From positions 1 through 49,331 of the forward strand of contig DASYKU010000078.1 of the NCBI GenBank assembly GCA_035995165.1: a stretch of DNA of 49,331 nt, given 5' to 3'. Each line of letters starts with the position of its first letter. The first letter of the stretch is position 1. Positions 14,671 to 23,397 of the stretch are shown in pieces. The notes below the pieces were generated by a model, which worked only from the letters and a program-made list of their open reading frames with translations, was not told where the DNA came from and ran no database searches. This DNA comes from Mycobacteriales bacterium. GTDB taxonomy: Bacteria > Actinomycetota > Actinomycetes > Mycobacteriales > CADCTP01. Position numbers and translations under genes: made by a program.

Positions 14671-15829
14671 GACCTCGGGGTCTCGGCCTGACCGGATCAC
14701 GGCATTGGCCACCGTCGGCTTGGTCGAGTCCCACCTCGACGCCTGGGCGGCCGAGTATGGGCTGGCCGGCGGCGCCTGGCAGCGGGTGTTCGGCCGGCTC
14801 AAGCCGGCGCGCTCGCCCTGGGCCGTGCTCGCGTACGAGGCCGCGGGCGGGCCGACGGTCCGGGTGCTGCTGCACGAGCCCGGTCCGGACGCGCCGGCCT
14901 CGGCCGCCGCGGCCGGTGTGCTCGGGCTGATCGAGATCGCCACCTGCGAGGCCGATCCGGCCCTGCCCGGGCTGCCGGACGTGCTGACCGCGCTCGACGA
15001 GCCGGCCGTGGTCCGCTACCGCCCCGGCAACCGGTGCACGGTCCGGGGCCGGACCGAGGACGGGGTCCGCTTCGTCAAGGTCATGTCCGAGGGGACCGAC
15101 GACCAGCGCGACGCCCGCGAGCTCTGGGCCGCGACCCGGGACGGGGCGCTGTCGGTCGCGGTGGCCGAGCCCGGCGGCTGGCACCCGGCCACCCGCTCCA
15201 GCTGGTACGGCGTGGTTCCCGGCGGCCCGATCGCGTCCGACCTGCTCGGCCCGGACGGGGCCGAGGTCGCGCACCGGATCGGCGGCGCGCTCGGCGAGCT
15301 GGCGGTGGCGCCGCTGTCCCCGGTCGTCACCTGCGGACCCGAGGACCAGCTGGCCCGGACCGGGCGGGCGCTGGCCCGGACCGCGGCGGTCGCGCCGGCG
15401 CTGGCCGAGCGGCTGGACGAGGCCGGCCGGGTGCTGGCCCGGGCGCACGGCGAGCTGGCGGACCGGCCGCTGGTGCCGGTGCACGGCGCGCCGCACATGT
15501 ACCAGTGGCTGGTCGACGACGGCCGCCTCGGTCTCGTCGATTTCGACCGGTACGCGCTGGGCGAGCCCGAGCTGGACCTGGCCACCTTCCTGGTCGAGCT
15601 GGAGACCGAGTCCGAGCGGGAGCGGCCGATGGCGGAGCTGGAGTCCGCGGTCGTGGCCGGGTTCCGGACCACCGGCGGCGACGTCGACGAGCGGCGGCTG
15701 GCCCTGCACACCGTGCACAAGCGGCTGGCCAAGGTGGCGCGGACGGCGGCGGCGCTGCGGCCGGACGCGGAGCAGCGCGCGACCCGGCACCTCGACCGGC
15801 TCCGGCCGGCGCTCGCCGCTCTCGCCTGA
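14669..15829 (+). CDS. Aminoglycoside phosphotransferase (APH)-like kinase-fold protein
   Basis: 386 residues. The C-terminal half has the APH/choline kinase layout: VPVHGAPHMYQWLVDDG in place of the Brenner motif HGDxxxxN, then LVDFDRYALGEPELDLATFL for the metal-binding Asp motif. The catalytic Asp of HGD is Ala here, although DFD is kept; related actinobacterial proteins show the same HGA form from memory, so the family may use another base or be non-catalytic. The ATG has no ribosome-binding site and sits in a palindrome. Substrate unknown. Confidence 0.65.
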   Translation: MTSGSRPDRITALATVGLVESHLDAWAAEYGLAGGAWQRVFGRLKPARSPWAVLAYEAAGGPTVRVLLHEPGPDAPASAAAAGVLGLIEIATCEADPALPGLPDVLTALDEPAVVRYRPGNRCTVRGRTEDGVRFVKVMSEGTDDQRDARELWAATRDGALSVAVAEPGGWHPATRSSWYGVVPGGPIASDLLGPDGAEVAHRIGGALGELAVAPLSPVVTCGPEDQLARTGRALARTAAVAPALAERLDEAGRVLARAHGELADRPLVPVHGAPHMYQWLVDDGRLGLVDFDRYALGEPELDLATFLVELETESERERPMAELESAVVAGFRTTGGDVDERRLALHTVHKRLAKVARTAAALRPDAEQRATRHLDRLRPALAALA

Positions 15830-15847
15830 GCCCGCCACCACCGGGCT
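15829..15847 (+). terminator. Weak hairpin after the kinase-like gene
   Basis: AGCCCG (15829-15834) and CGGGCT (15842-15847) with a 7-base loop, starting at the last base of the stop codon; no T-run. Confidence 0.35.
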
Positions 15848-15937
15848 GCGGCCTGTGCCGGTCGCGGGGGTAGCCGCAGCTCTGCTGCTCGGGCCAGCGT
15901 GCGTGCCCCCGATCGGAGGCATCTCGTACTGGTGAGT

Positions 15938-15995
15938 TGTCCGGACAGCTGTGATCAGAGCGACAGCATGTCGTGTCGAGGAGAACCTGCTCCTC
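15938..15995. promoter_or_regulatory. Palindromes in the iclR upstream region
   Basis: TGTCCGGACA (15938-15947) overlaps ACAGCTGT (15945-15952), and GAGGAG/CTCCTC (15978-15995) flanks a 6-base centre. They are candidate operator sites of the IclR protein encoded 20 bases downstream. Confidence 0.4.
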
Positions 15996-16015
15996 AGCAC
16001 GGGTAATCTCCCCTC

Positions 16016-16789
16016 ATGGTCGCAGGATCGCCCCGTCCGCCGTGTGCGGTCGGGCCTGCTCCGCGCTACCCGATCGAGTCGGTCGACAGCGCCCTGCGGC
16101 TGCTGCTGCTGTTCGCCGAGAGCCCGCGGATCCGGCTCACCGACGCCAGCACGTACCTGGGGGTGGCGTCCTCGACCGCGCACCGGCTGCTGTCGATGCT
16201 GCAGTACCGCGGGTTCGTCCAGCAGGACGCCACCCGCGCGTACGAGCCGGGGCCGGTGCTGCGCGGGCTGTCCGTCGCCGCGCACCGCCAGCAGGACCTG
16301 ACCGGGGTGGCGCGGCCGGTGCTGGAGCGGCTGCACGCCGAGCTGGACGGGACCATCCAGGTCGGCCGGCTGGACGGCCGGGACGTCGTCTTCGTCGAGG
16401 CCGTGCACAGCGTCAAGGTCGCGCCCGGGCCGGCCTCCGCGCCCGCGCACTGCACCTCGCTGGGCAAGGTGATGCTCAGCCAGCTGGAGCCGGACGAGCT
16501 GCGCACGCTCTACCCGCAGGAGCGCCTGGACCAGCTCACCGCCCGGACGATCGCCTCCCGCAGCCGGCTGGAGGAGGAGCTGCGGATCGCCCGCCGCCGC
16601 GGCTTCGCGGTCAGCGACGAGGAGTTCCAGCTCGGGGTGACCTCGGTGGCGGTGCCGCTGCCGGGGCTGGCCGGCATCCGGTACGGCGTGACCGCGGCGC
16701 TGCCGGCCCGGCGGATGACGCCGAACACGCGCGGGGGAGCGGTGCGGGCCCTGACCGCCGGCGCCGCCGAACTCTCCACGCTGGTCTGA
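16016..16789 (+). CDS. IclR family transcriptional regulator
   Basis: 257 residues. The N-terminal winged helix (residues about 20-85: SVDSALRLLLLFAESPRIRL, YLGVASSTAHRLLSMLQYRG) is followed by the IclR effector domain (ALPARR, SLGKVMLSQL, RTIASRSRLEEEL, SVAVPLPG). It ends a same-strand run that includes the acyl-CoA synthetase, and IclR proteins often control catabolic operons, so it may regulate that set. Effector unknown. Confidence 0.88.
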   Translation: MVAGSPRPPCAVGPAPRYPIESVDSALRLLLLFAESPRIRLTDASTYLGVASSTAHRLLSMLQYRGFVQQDATRAYEPGPVLRGLSVAAHRQQDLTGVARPVLERLHAELDGTIQVGRLDGRDVVFVEAVHSVKVAPGPASAPAHCTSLGKVMLSQLEPDELRTLYPQERLDQLTARTIASRSRLEEELRIARRRGFAVSDEEFQLGVTSVAVPLPGLAGIRYGVTAALPARRMTPNTRGGAVRALTAGAAELSTLV

Positions 16790-16851
16790 AACCTTGGGTG
16801 GGTCCCGGTCGTTCGGGTAGGTAGCAGGGACCTCGAGGAATAGGAGACTCC

Positions 16852-17046
16852 GTGGCCAAGAAGGGCCTCTTCACGGTGGCGGCCGCGTTCGCCGCGAGCC
16901 CGATGGGCCGGCGGCTGATCGGGCAGGCCAAGGCGTACGTGCAGAGCCCGCAGGGGCGGGCCAAGATCAACGACCTGAAGAACCAGGTGACCCAGAAGCG
17001 GACCGGCCCGGGCTCGACCGGGCAGACCGGGTCGACCGGGCGCTGA
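16852..17046 (+). CDS. Small conserved hypothetical protein
   Basis: 64 residues from a GTG with GGAG in front. The N-terminus is a hydrophobic/amphipathic segment (KKGLFTVAAAFAASPMG), the centre is charged (AKINDLKNQVTQKR) and the tail is a Gly/Thr/Ser repeat (TGPGSTGQTGSTGR). I do not recognise a function. It resembles short actinobacterial proteins that start MAKKG and may associate with membrane. A strong terminator follows. Confidence 0.7.
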   Translation: MAKKGLFTVAAAFAASPMGRRLIGQAKAYVQSPQGRAKINDLKNQVTQKRTGPGSTGQTGSTGR

Positions 17047-17051
17047 GCGCA

Positions 17052-17080
17052 GGGGGGTGGCCCGGTGCGGGCCACCCCCC
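17052..17080. terminator. Strong bidirectional hairpin
   Basis: GGGGGGTGGCCCG and its exact complement form a 13-base stem with a 3-base loop, between the convergent small-protein gene and the GH3 gene. Confidence 0.8.
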
Positions 17081-17086
17081 GGCGCG

Positions 17087-19423
17087 CTACTTGCGGGTGA
17101 CGGTGAAGGACTTGGTCAGGGTCGCCGTCGACGAGTCGCCGGCGTACAGCTCGATGGTCCCGGGCTCGACGACGAACTTGCCCGCGTTGTCGTAGAACCC
17201 GAAGTCGGACTTGTCGACGCTGAACGTGACCGTGCGGGACTGGCCCGGCTTGAGCGTGACCCGCTCGAACCCGCGCAGCCGGCGGACCGGCTGGGAGATC
17301 GACGCGACCGGGTCGTGCAGGTAGAGCTGGACGACCTCGTCACCGGCGCGGGTGCCGGTGTTGGTCACCTTCACCGACGCCGAGACCGACCCGTTCGGCC
17401 CCACCCTGGTCCGGTCGAGCCGGAGGTCGGTGATCGAGAACGTGGTGTAGCTCAGCCCGAAGCCGAAGGAGTACAGCGGGTCGCAGAACGGCAGGTCCCG
17501 GTAGCGCGAGTCGAACTTCTGGGTGACGTCGCAGGGCCGGCCGGTCGGCTCGTGGTTGTAGTAGATCGGCACCTGGCCGAGCACCCGCGGGAACGAGACC
17601 GGCAGCTTGCCGCCCGGGTTCACGCGACCGAACAGCACGTCCGCGGTCGCGTTGCCGGCCTCGGTGCCCGGGAACCAGGCCTCGAGGATGGCCGGCGAGG
17701 CCGCGTCCACCGGCGAGAGCGTCAGCGGCCGCCCGTTGAACAGCACCACCACGAACGGCTTGCCGGTGGCCTTGACCGCGTCGATCAGCGCCTGCTCCTG
17801 GCCGGGCAGGTCGATGGTCGTCCGGGCCGCCGCCTCGCCGCTCATCTCGCGGGTCTCGCCGAGAGCGAGCACGATCTGGTCGGCGCCGCGGGCCGCGGCC
17901 TGTACCGCCGGGACGTCCAGCGCGCTGCAGGCGTCGTCGTCCCGGGCGTCCGGCGGCTCGACGTTCTTCAGCGTGCAGCCCGGGGTGAACGTGGTGTTCG
18001 GGGCCTGCGCCTTGATGCCGGTGAGCAGGGTGACCGCGTCGGCGTCCTGGCCCTGGCCCCACCACGGGCCGAGCATGTCGTGCTGGTCGTCGCCGAGCGG
18101 GCCGATGACCGCGGTCTTCTTGGCCGGGTTCAGCGGCAGCACGTTGCCCTGGTTCTTCAGCAGCACCATCGACTTGCCGGCGGCGGCGCGGGCGCTGGCC
18201 CGGTCGGCCGGGGTGACGAAGGACGCCGGGTTCTGGGCCTTGGCCACGTCGACGAACGGGTGGTCGAACAGCCCGGCGCGGAACTTGACCCGCAGGATGC
18301 GGCGGACCGCGTCGTTCAGGCGCTGGATCGAGATGTCGCCGGAGGCGAGCAGCTGCTGGCCGTGGTCGCGGATCTCGGTGGAGACCATCTCCTGGTCGGT
18401 GCCGGCATTCAGCGCCATCGCCCCGGCCTGGGCGCCGTCGGCGGCGACGCCGTGCCCGCACGGCCCGGTCGCCGGGTTCACCGGCGGGCAGGCCCGGGTC
18501 TCGTCGACCGCGGTGAAGTCGGACTCGATGAAGCCGTCGAAGCCCCACTCGCCCTTGACGATGTCGTTCTCGGTGTGCGAGTTCGCGCACCCCGGTACGC
18601 CGTTGATCGCGTTGAACGAGCACATCACGGTGTCCGCGCCCGCGTCGATCGCGGCCTTGAACGGCGGCAGGTAGATGTTGCGCAGCCGGCTCTCGGACAT
18701 GTCGGTGGTGTTGTAGTCCCGGCCGCCCTCGGGCTGGCCGTACGCGACCAGGTGCTTGACGCTGGCCGCGACCTTGTCCGGGGCCGCGTACGAGCTGCCC
18801 TGGTCGCCCTTGACCCGGGCCGCCGCGTACACGGAGCCTAGGTAGGGGTCCTCGCCGTTGCCCTCGGAGATCCGGCCCCAGCGGGGCTCGTGCGAGACGT
18901 CGACCATCGGCGAGTAGACCTGCTTGATCCCGACGGTGGCGGTCTCGCGGGCGCCGACGGTGGCGTCGGCCTGCGCGACCGCGGGGTCGAACGCGCTGGC
19001 CGCGCCGAGCGGGGCCGGGAAGATCGTCCGGTAGCCGTGGATCGTGTCGTAGGCGAACAGGATCGGGATGTGCAGCCGGGACTGGTCGACCGCGACGTGC
19101 TGGAAGTGGTTGATCTTGACCGGGTCGGTGAGGCTGAAGACGCCGCCCACCCCCGCCGCCGCGTCGGCGTCGGTGATCTGGCCGTCGGAGAGCAACTGGA
19201 CCTGCTGCAGCTTCTCCTTCACGGTCATCTGCGCGATCAGCGCGGTGATCTTGCGTTCGATGCCGTTGCTGTCGCCGGACTGCTGCCGGGCCGCGGCGAG
19301 CGCCGCCTCGTCGCTCGACTGGTCCGCCGCCCGGACGGCACCGCCGCCGGCGAGCGAGCTCAGCACGAGCGCGACCGCGGCCACCAGGGTGGTTCGCCGG
19401 GCCGTCATGCGCCTGACTGTCAT
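17087..19423 (-). CDS. Secreted glycoside hydrolase family 3 beta-glucosidase (BglX-like)
   Basis: About 778 residues. Signal peptide at residues 1-33 (two start-region arginine pairs, then LVAAVALVLSSLAGGGAVRA). The GH3 N-terminal barrel shows SPMVDVSHEPRWGRISEGNG, SVKHLVAYG and the nucleophile motif GFIESDFTAVDE. The C-terminal domain has SMVLLKNQGNVLPL and FGFGLSYTTF, ending in a fibronectin III-like domain. The start ATG 19423 has AGGAGAG in front. It should release glucose or other beta-linked sugars outside the cell. The divergent importer operon is the obvious partner. Confidence 0.92.
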   Translation of the reverse strand: MTVRRMTARRTTLVAAVALVLSSLAGGGAVRAADQSSDEAALAAARQQSGDSNGIERKITALIAQMTVKEKLQQVQLLSDGQITDADAAAGVGGVFSLTDPVKINHFQHVAVDQSRLHIPILFAYDTIHGYRTIFPAPLGAASAFDPAVAQADATVGARETATVGIKQVYSPMVDVSHEPRWGRISEGNGEDPYLGSVYAAARVKGDQGSSYAAPDKVAASVKHLVAYGQPEGGRDYNTTDMSESRLRNIYLPPFKAAIDAGADTVMCSFNAINGVPGCANSHTENDIVKGEWGFDGFIESDFTAVDETRACPPVNPATGPCGHGVAADGAQAGAMALNAGTDQEMVSTEIRDHGQQLLASGDISIQRLNDAVRRILRVKFRAGLFDHPFVDVAKAQNPASFVTPADRASARAAAGKSMVLLKNQGNVLPLNPAKKTAVIGPLGDDQHDMLGPWWGQGQDADAVTLLTGIKAQAPNTTFTPGCTLKNVEPPDARDDDACSALDVPAVQAAARGADQIVLALGETREMSGEAAARTTIDLPGQEQALIDAVKATGKPFVVVLFNGRPLTLSPVDAASPAILEAWFPGTEAGNATADVLFGRVNPGGKLPVSFPRVLGQVPIYYNHEPTGRPCDVTQKFDSRYRDLPFCDPLYSFGFGLSYTTFSITDLRLDRTRVGPNGSVSASVKVTNTGTRAGDEVVQLYLHDPVASISQPVRRLRGFERVTLKPGQSRTVTFSVDKSDFGFYDNAGKFVVEPGTIELYAGDSSTATLTKSFTVTRK

Positions 19424-19664
19424 GGCCACTCTCCTGCCACGCGGCCGTCCCCCGTACCGGCCTCGGTGCCGGTCCCGTCGCCGCGGCCACGTGAGGGTTG
19501 CGCGGGTGGGCAGATTGAATCGGCCTGCTCCGCCGGATGACAAGAGCCCCTGCAACCGGATCGTGACTTGTGGGAAATCCACCCTTCCCGTGAGATGTGC
19601 CCAAAGCGCGACTTGCCGGGCTGAGCCGACACGCCCCGGCGCACGTGCGAAGTGAGGGATTCAC
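19424..19664. promoter_or_regulatory. Divergent control region between GH3 and sugar importer
   Basis: 241 bases without a gene. A GGGAA (19572-19576)/TTCCC (19585-19589) inverted repeat is visible, but no clear LacI/CebR-type operator was found. Confidence 0.3.
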
Positions 19665-21062
19665 ATGGGCCCCGGAACACGCACAGCGACCCTCCTGGCT
19701 GTGGTCACGCTCGTGGTGGCCGGATGCGGTGGCGGCGGTGACAGCTCGGGCGGCGGCGGGGACGACAACTCACTGACCGTCTGGACCATCGAGGACGTGG
19801 CCGATCGCGTCACCGCGCAGAAGAAGATGGCCGCGGAGTTCACCCAGCAGACCGGCATCAAGGTCAACGTCGTCGCGGTGGCCGAGGACCAGTTCGACCA
19901 GACGATCGCCGCCAACGCGGCCGCGAACACGCTGCCCGACGTGATCGCCGCGCTGCCGCTCTCGCCGCTGCGGACGCTGGAGTCCGGTGACCTGCTCGAC
20001 ACCGGCACGATGAAGAAGATCGTCGACACGCTCGGCCCGGACACGTTCGCGCCGCGCAGCCTGGAGCTGACCCGCGACGGCGACAAGCAGCTCGGCGTGC
20101 CGAGCGACGGCTGGGCCCAGCTGCTGGTCTACCGCCGCGACCTCTTCGACAAGGCCGGGCTGGACGCGCCGACGACGTACGACGCGATCGAGAAGGCCGC
20201 GAAGACGCTCGACGGGCAGAACGGCGTGGCCGGCATCGCGCTGGCGACCGCGCCCGGAGCAGGCTTCACCGAGCAGACCTTCGAGTACCTCGCCGAGGCC
20301 AACGGCTGCGAGCTGGTCGACAAGGACGCCAAGGTGACCCTGAACTCGCCGGCCTGCGTCCGGGCCTTCGACTTCTACAGCCGGCTGGCCAAGGACTACT
20401 CGGTCAAGGGCAACCAGACCGACGACTCGACCCGGGCGACGTACTTCGCCGGGAAGTCGGCGATGGTCATCTGGTCCTCCTTCCTGCTCGACGAGATGGC
20501 CGGGCTGCGCAAGGACGCGCTGCCCAGCTGTCCGGAGTGCACGAGCGTGCCGAGCTTCCTGGCCCAGAACAGCGGCGTGGTCACCTCGATCAAGGGCCCG
20601 GACGGCAGCCAGGCCTCCAGCTTCGGCGAGGTCGTGTCCTGGGCGGTGACGAACACCGCGCCGAAGGACCAGGCGGCCAAGTTCGTCCAGTTCATGATGT
20701 CGGACAAGTACGAGGACTGGCTGGCCATCGCGCCCGAGGGCAAGGTCCCGACCCGGCAGGGCACCAAGGCCGGGGACACCTCCTACCTGAAGGCCTGGCA
20801 GAAGCTCAAGGCCGGGGTGGACACCAAGGCCCCGCTCTCGGACTACTACGACCCGGACGTGCTGCAGAAGATCCAGACCGCGCCGGAGACGTTCAGCCGG
20901 TGGGGCCTGTCCGAGGGGCAGGGCGCGCTGGTCGGGGCCATGCAGGGCCCGCTGCCGGTGCCGAAGGCGCTGTCCGACCTGATCAACGGCAAGGGTGACG
21001 CGGCCGGGGCGGCGGACGGTGCCCAGAAGGCCGTGGAGGACCTGCAGAAGGGCACCAACTAG
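19665..21062 (+). CDS. ABC transporter extracellular solute-binding lipoprotein
   Basis: 465 residues. The signal peptide ends in a lipobox (LVVAGC) followed by a Gly/Ser/Asp linker. The mature part is a family 1 carbohydrate-binding protein: SLTVWTIEDVADRVTAQKKM, ALPLSPLRTLESGDLLD, PSDGWAQLLVYRRDLFDKAG, and a C-terminal SWAVTNTAPKDQAAKFVQFM. It binds a sugar outside the membrane for the two downstream permeases. Together with the divergent GH3 enzyme it points to uptake of beta-gluco-oligosaccharides or glucose derivatives; the specific sugar is inferred. Confidence 0.9.
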   Translation: MGPGTRTATLLAVVTLVVAGCGGGGDSSGGGGDDNSLTVWTIEDVADRVTAQKKMAAEFTQQTGIKVNVVAVAEDQFDQTIAANAAANTLPDVIAALPLSPLRTLESGDLLDTGTMKKIVDTLGPDTFAPRSLELTRDGDKQLGVPSDGWAQLLVYRRDLFDKAGLDAPTTYDAIEKAAKTLDGQNGVAGIALATAPGAGFTEQTFEYLAEANGCELVDKDAKVTLNSPACVRAFDFYSRLAKDYSVKGNQTDDSTRATYFAGKSAMVIWSSFLLDEMAGLRKDALPSCPECTSVPSFLAQNSGVVTSIKGPDGSQASSFGEVVSWAVTNTAPKDQAAKFVQFMMSDKYEDWLAIAPEGKVPTRQGTKAGDTSYLKAWQKLKAGVDTKAPLSDYYDPDVLQKIQTAPETFSRWGLSEGQGALVGAMQGPLPVPKALSDLINGKGDAAGAADGAQKAVEDLQKGTN

Positions 21063-22049
21063 GTGACCGCGCTGGAGGAGCGGACCCCGCCGGCGCCGGA
21101 GCCGCCGCCGCCGCCCCCGCGCCGGCGGCTGTCGGCACTGCGCCGGCAGGAGGCCCGGACCGGCCGGCTGCTGCTGTCGCCGACCGTGCTCATCGTGTTC
21201 GTCGTGGTCGTGCTGCCGATCGTGTGGGCGGTCTCGCTGTCCTTCCAGCGGGCCCGGCTGCTCAACATCCGACGGGTCGGTCTCGTCGGTGGCTACAACC
21301 TGGACAACTTCCAGCGGGTGCTGCAGTCCGACGGGTTCTACTCGACGCTCTGGACGACGTTCGTCTACACCGCCGGCGGCACGATCGGCTCGATCGGGCT
21401 CGGGCTGGTGGCCGCGCTGGCGTTGCGCCGGCCGTTCCGCGGTCGCGGCGCGGTCCGGGCGGTGATGCTGCTGCCGTACATCACCCCGGTGGTGGCGGCG
21501 ACGTTCGTCTGGACGGTCGCGCTCGACCCGCAGGCCGGGATCGTCAACGCCTGGGGGACCCGGTTCCTGGGCTGGGACGAGGCGATCCCGTTCCTGTCCA
21601 CCCCGCAGGGCCACCTGCTCGGGGTGCCGGTGCCGACCGCGCTGCTGGTGGTGATCGCGTTCGAGACCTGGCGCTACTTCCCGTTCGCGTTCCTGTTCCT
21701 GGTCGCCCGGATGCAGGCCATCCCGGGCGACCTGGACGAGGCCGCCCGGGTCGACGGGGCCTCGATCTGGCAGCGGTTCCGGCACATCGTCTGGCCGCAG
21801 CTGCTGCCGGTGGTCGCGGTGCTGGCCGTGCTGCGGTTCATCTTCACGTTCAACAAGTTCGACGACGTCTACCTGCTCACCGGCGGCGGCGCGGGAACCG
21901 AGGTGGTGAGCGTCCGGGTGTACGACTTCCTCACCGCCCGCAAGGACGTCGGGCTGGCCGCGGCCCAGGCCGTCGTGCTCGCGGTGATCCTGGTCCTGCT
22001 CGTGGTGGTCTACCTGCGGGCGTCGTCCCGGGCGGAGCGGTCGGGATGA
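21063..22049 (+). CDS. Sugar ABC transporter permease (MalF/CebF-type)
   Basis: 328 residues starting at a GTG that directly follows the stop of the binding-protein gene. The cytoplasmic N-terminus is Pro/Arg-rich (PEPPPPPPRRR), then six predicted membrane segments. The EAA loop that contacts the ATPase is DEAARVDGASIWQRFRHIVW. It forms the pore with the next permease. Confidence 0.9.
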   Translation: MTALEERTPPAPEPPPPPPRRRLSALRRQEARTGRLLLSPTVLIVFVVVVLPIVWAVSLSFQRARLLNIRRVGLVGGYNLDNFQRVLQSDGFYSTLWTTFVYTAGGTIGSIGLGLVAALALRRPFRGRGAVRAVMLLPYITPVVAATFVWTVALDPQAGIVNAWGTRFLGWDEAIPFLSTPQGHLLGVPVPTALLVVIAFETWRYFPFAFLFLVARMQAIPGDLDEAARVDGASIWQRFRHIVWPQLLPVVAVLAVLRFIFTFNKFDDVYLLTGGGAGTEVVSVRVYDFLTARKDVGLAAAQAVVLAVILVLLVVVYLRASSRAERSG

Positions 22050-22954
22050 CCGCGACCGCCACCTCCACTCCTACCGCCACCCGGTCCCGGCGGCCGCGCG
22101 GCACCGAGGAGAAGGTCTGGGGGACGGTCCGGGTCCTCACGATCGTCTTCCTGGTGCTGATCACGGTCCTGCCGTTCTGGTACATGGTCGTGCTCTCGCT
22201 GCGGCCGATCCAGCAGGTGCTGCTGGATCCGGGCCGGATCTGGGTGTCGTTCTCGGAACTGACCGCCGGGTCGTACCGGGCGGTGTTCCGGTCCGGGGAC
22301 GAGGGCGGCCAGGGCTTCCTGGTCTTCCTGCGCAACTCGGCGATCGTCTCGGTGGTGACCACGGCGGTGACGCTGCTGGCCGCCATCCCCGGCGCGTACG
22401 CGGTGAGCCGGCTGCGCTTCGGCGGCCGCAGGCTGGTCAGCGGGCTGTTCCTGATCGTCTATCTGTTCCCGCCGATGGTGCTGGCGATCCCGCTGTTCGT
22501 CCTGTTCACCCGGATCGGCCTGCGCGGCAGCCTGTTCGGCCTGGCGCTGGTGTACGTGGCCCAGACCGTGCCGGTGGCGATCTTCATGCTGCGCAACTAC
22601 TTCGAGACGATCCCGGAGAGCCTGGAGGAGGCCGGCCTCATCGACGGGCTGACCCACCTCGGCGTGCTGCGCCGGATCAGCCTGCCGCTGGCGATCCCGT
22701 CGGTCACCGCCACCGCCCTGTACGTCTTCATGATCGCCTGGAACGAGTTCCTGTTCGCGCTGCTGTTCCTGCTGGAGCGGCCGGACCGGTGGACGGTGTC
22801 GCTGGGGCTGTCCCGGCTCTCGGGCTCGATCGAGGTGCCGAGCACGGTGCTGATGGCCGGGTCGGTCGTGCTGACCGTGCCCATCGTGATCCTGTTCTTC
22901 ATCGCCGAGCGACGGCTGGTGGAGGGGCTGACCGCCGGCGGCGAGAAGGGATAG
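22046..22954 (+). CDS. Sugar ABC transporter permease (MalG/CebG-type)
   Basis: 302 residues, overlapping the previous gene by ATGA. Six membrane segments follow a short polar N-terminus; the EAA loop reads LEEAGLIDGLTHLGVLRRIS. No ATPase gene follows, as is common for actinobacterial sugar importers that share one MsiK-type ATPase encoded elsewhere. Confidence 0.9.
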   Translation: MTATATSTPTATRSRRPRGTEEKVWGTVRVLTIVFLVLITVLPFWYMVVLSLRPIQQVLLDPGRIWVSFSELTAGSYRAVFRSGDEGGQGFLVFLRNSAIVSVVTTAVTLLAAIPGAYAVSRLRFGGRRLVSGLFLIVYLFPPMVLAIPLFVLFTRIGLRGSLFGLALVYVAQTVPVAIFMLRNYFETIPESLEEAGLIDGLTHLGVLRRISLPLAIPSVTATALYVFMIAWNEFLFALLFLLERPDRWTVSLGLSRLSGSIEVPSTVLMAGSVVLTVPIVILFFIAERRLVEGLTAGGEKG

Positions 22955-22990
22955 TTGACACGGTCCTCTAGTCTACTAGTCATCTAGTGG
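22955..22990 (+). promoter_or_regulatory. Promoter and operator of the GntR-ABC operon
   Basis: TTGACA lies at 22955-22960. CTAGT-CT-ACTAG (22968-22979) is a palindrome, and CTAGT occurs at 22968, 22976 and 22984 at 8-base intervals, overlapping the expected -10 and start region. This is consistent with autorepression by the GntR protein. Confidence 0.55.
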
Positions 22991-23004
22991 ATTGGAGTTC
23001 TGTC

Positions 23005-23397
23005 GTGATCGAGTTCTCCCTGGACAGCCGGTCGGGGGTCTCCCCGTACCTGCAGCTGGTCCAGCAGGTCCGGCAGGCGATGCGGCTGGGCCTGCTGCAC
23101 GAGGGCGACCGGCTGCCGACCGCGAAGGACGTGGTCGCCCTCCTGGCGATCAACCCCAACACGGTGCTCAAGGCGTACCGGGAGCTGGAGCGGGACGGGC
23201 TGGTCGTGGCCCGGCAGGGGGTGGGCACGTTCGTGGCCCGGACCCTGACCGACGACTCGCTGGCCATGCACGCGCCGCTGCGCCGGGAGCTGGCCCGCTG
23301 GCTGGCCAAGGCCCGGCTGGCCGGGCTGGACGAGGAGAGCATCGAGGCGCTGTTCGCGAGCACCTTTCGGGCCGCCGGCGCGCAGGACATAGCGTGA
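23005..23397 (+). CDS. GntR family regulator, YtrA subfamily
   Basis: About 130 residues: the short YtrA architecture with a winged helix (SGVSPYLQLVQQVRQAMRLG, DRLPTAKDVVALLAINPNTV, YRELERDGLVVARQGVGTF) and a short C-terminal helical region for dimerisation. GTG 23005 is chosen for GGAG 8 bases upstream and the family-typical MIEFSLD start; GTG 22987 is the alternative. YtrA-type regulators usually control the ABC transporter encoded next to them, and the gene is coupled to the ATPase gene by GTGA. Confidence 0.88.
   Translation: MIEFSLDSRSGVSPYLQLVQQVRQAMRLGLLHEGDRLPTAKDVVALLAINPNTVLKAYRELERDGLVVARQGVGTFVARTLTDDSLAMHAPLRRELARWLAKARLAGLDEESIEALFASTFRAAGAQDIA

Noticed and set aside
19424-19664. 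CebR/LacI operator TGGGAGCGCTCCCA
   Set aside because: Looked for in the divergent GH3/importer region and not found; only a weak GGGAA/TTCCC pair is present.
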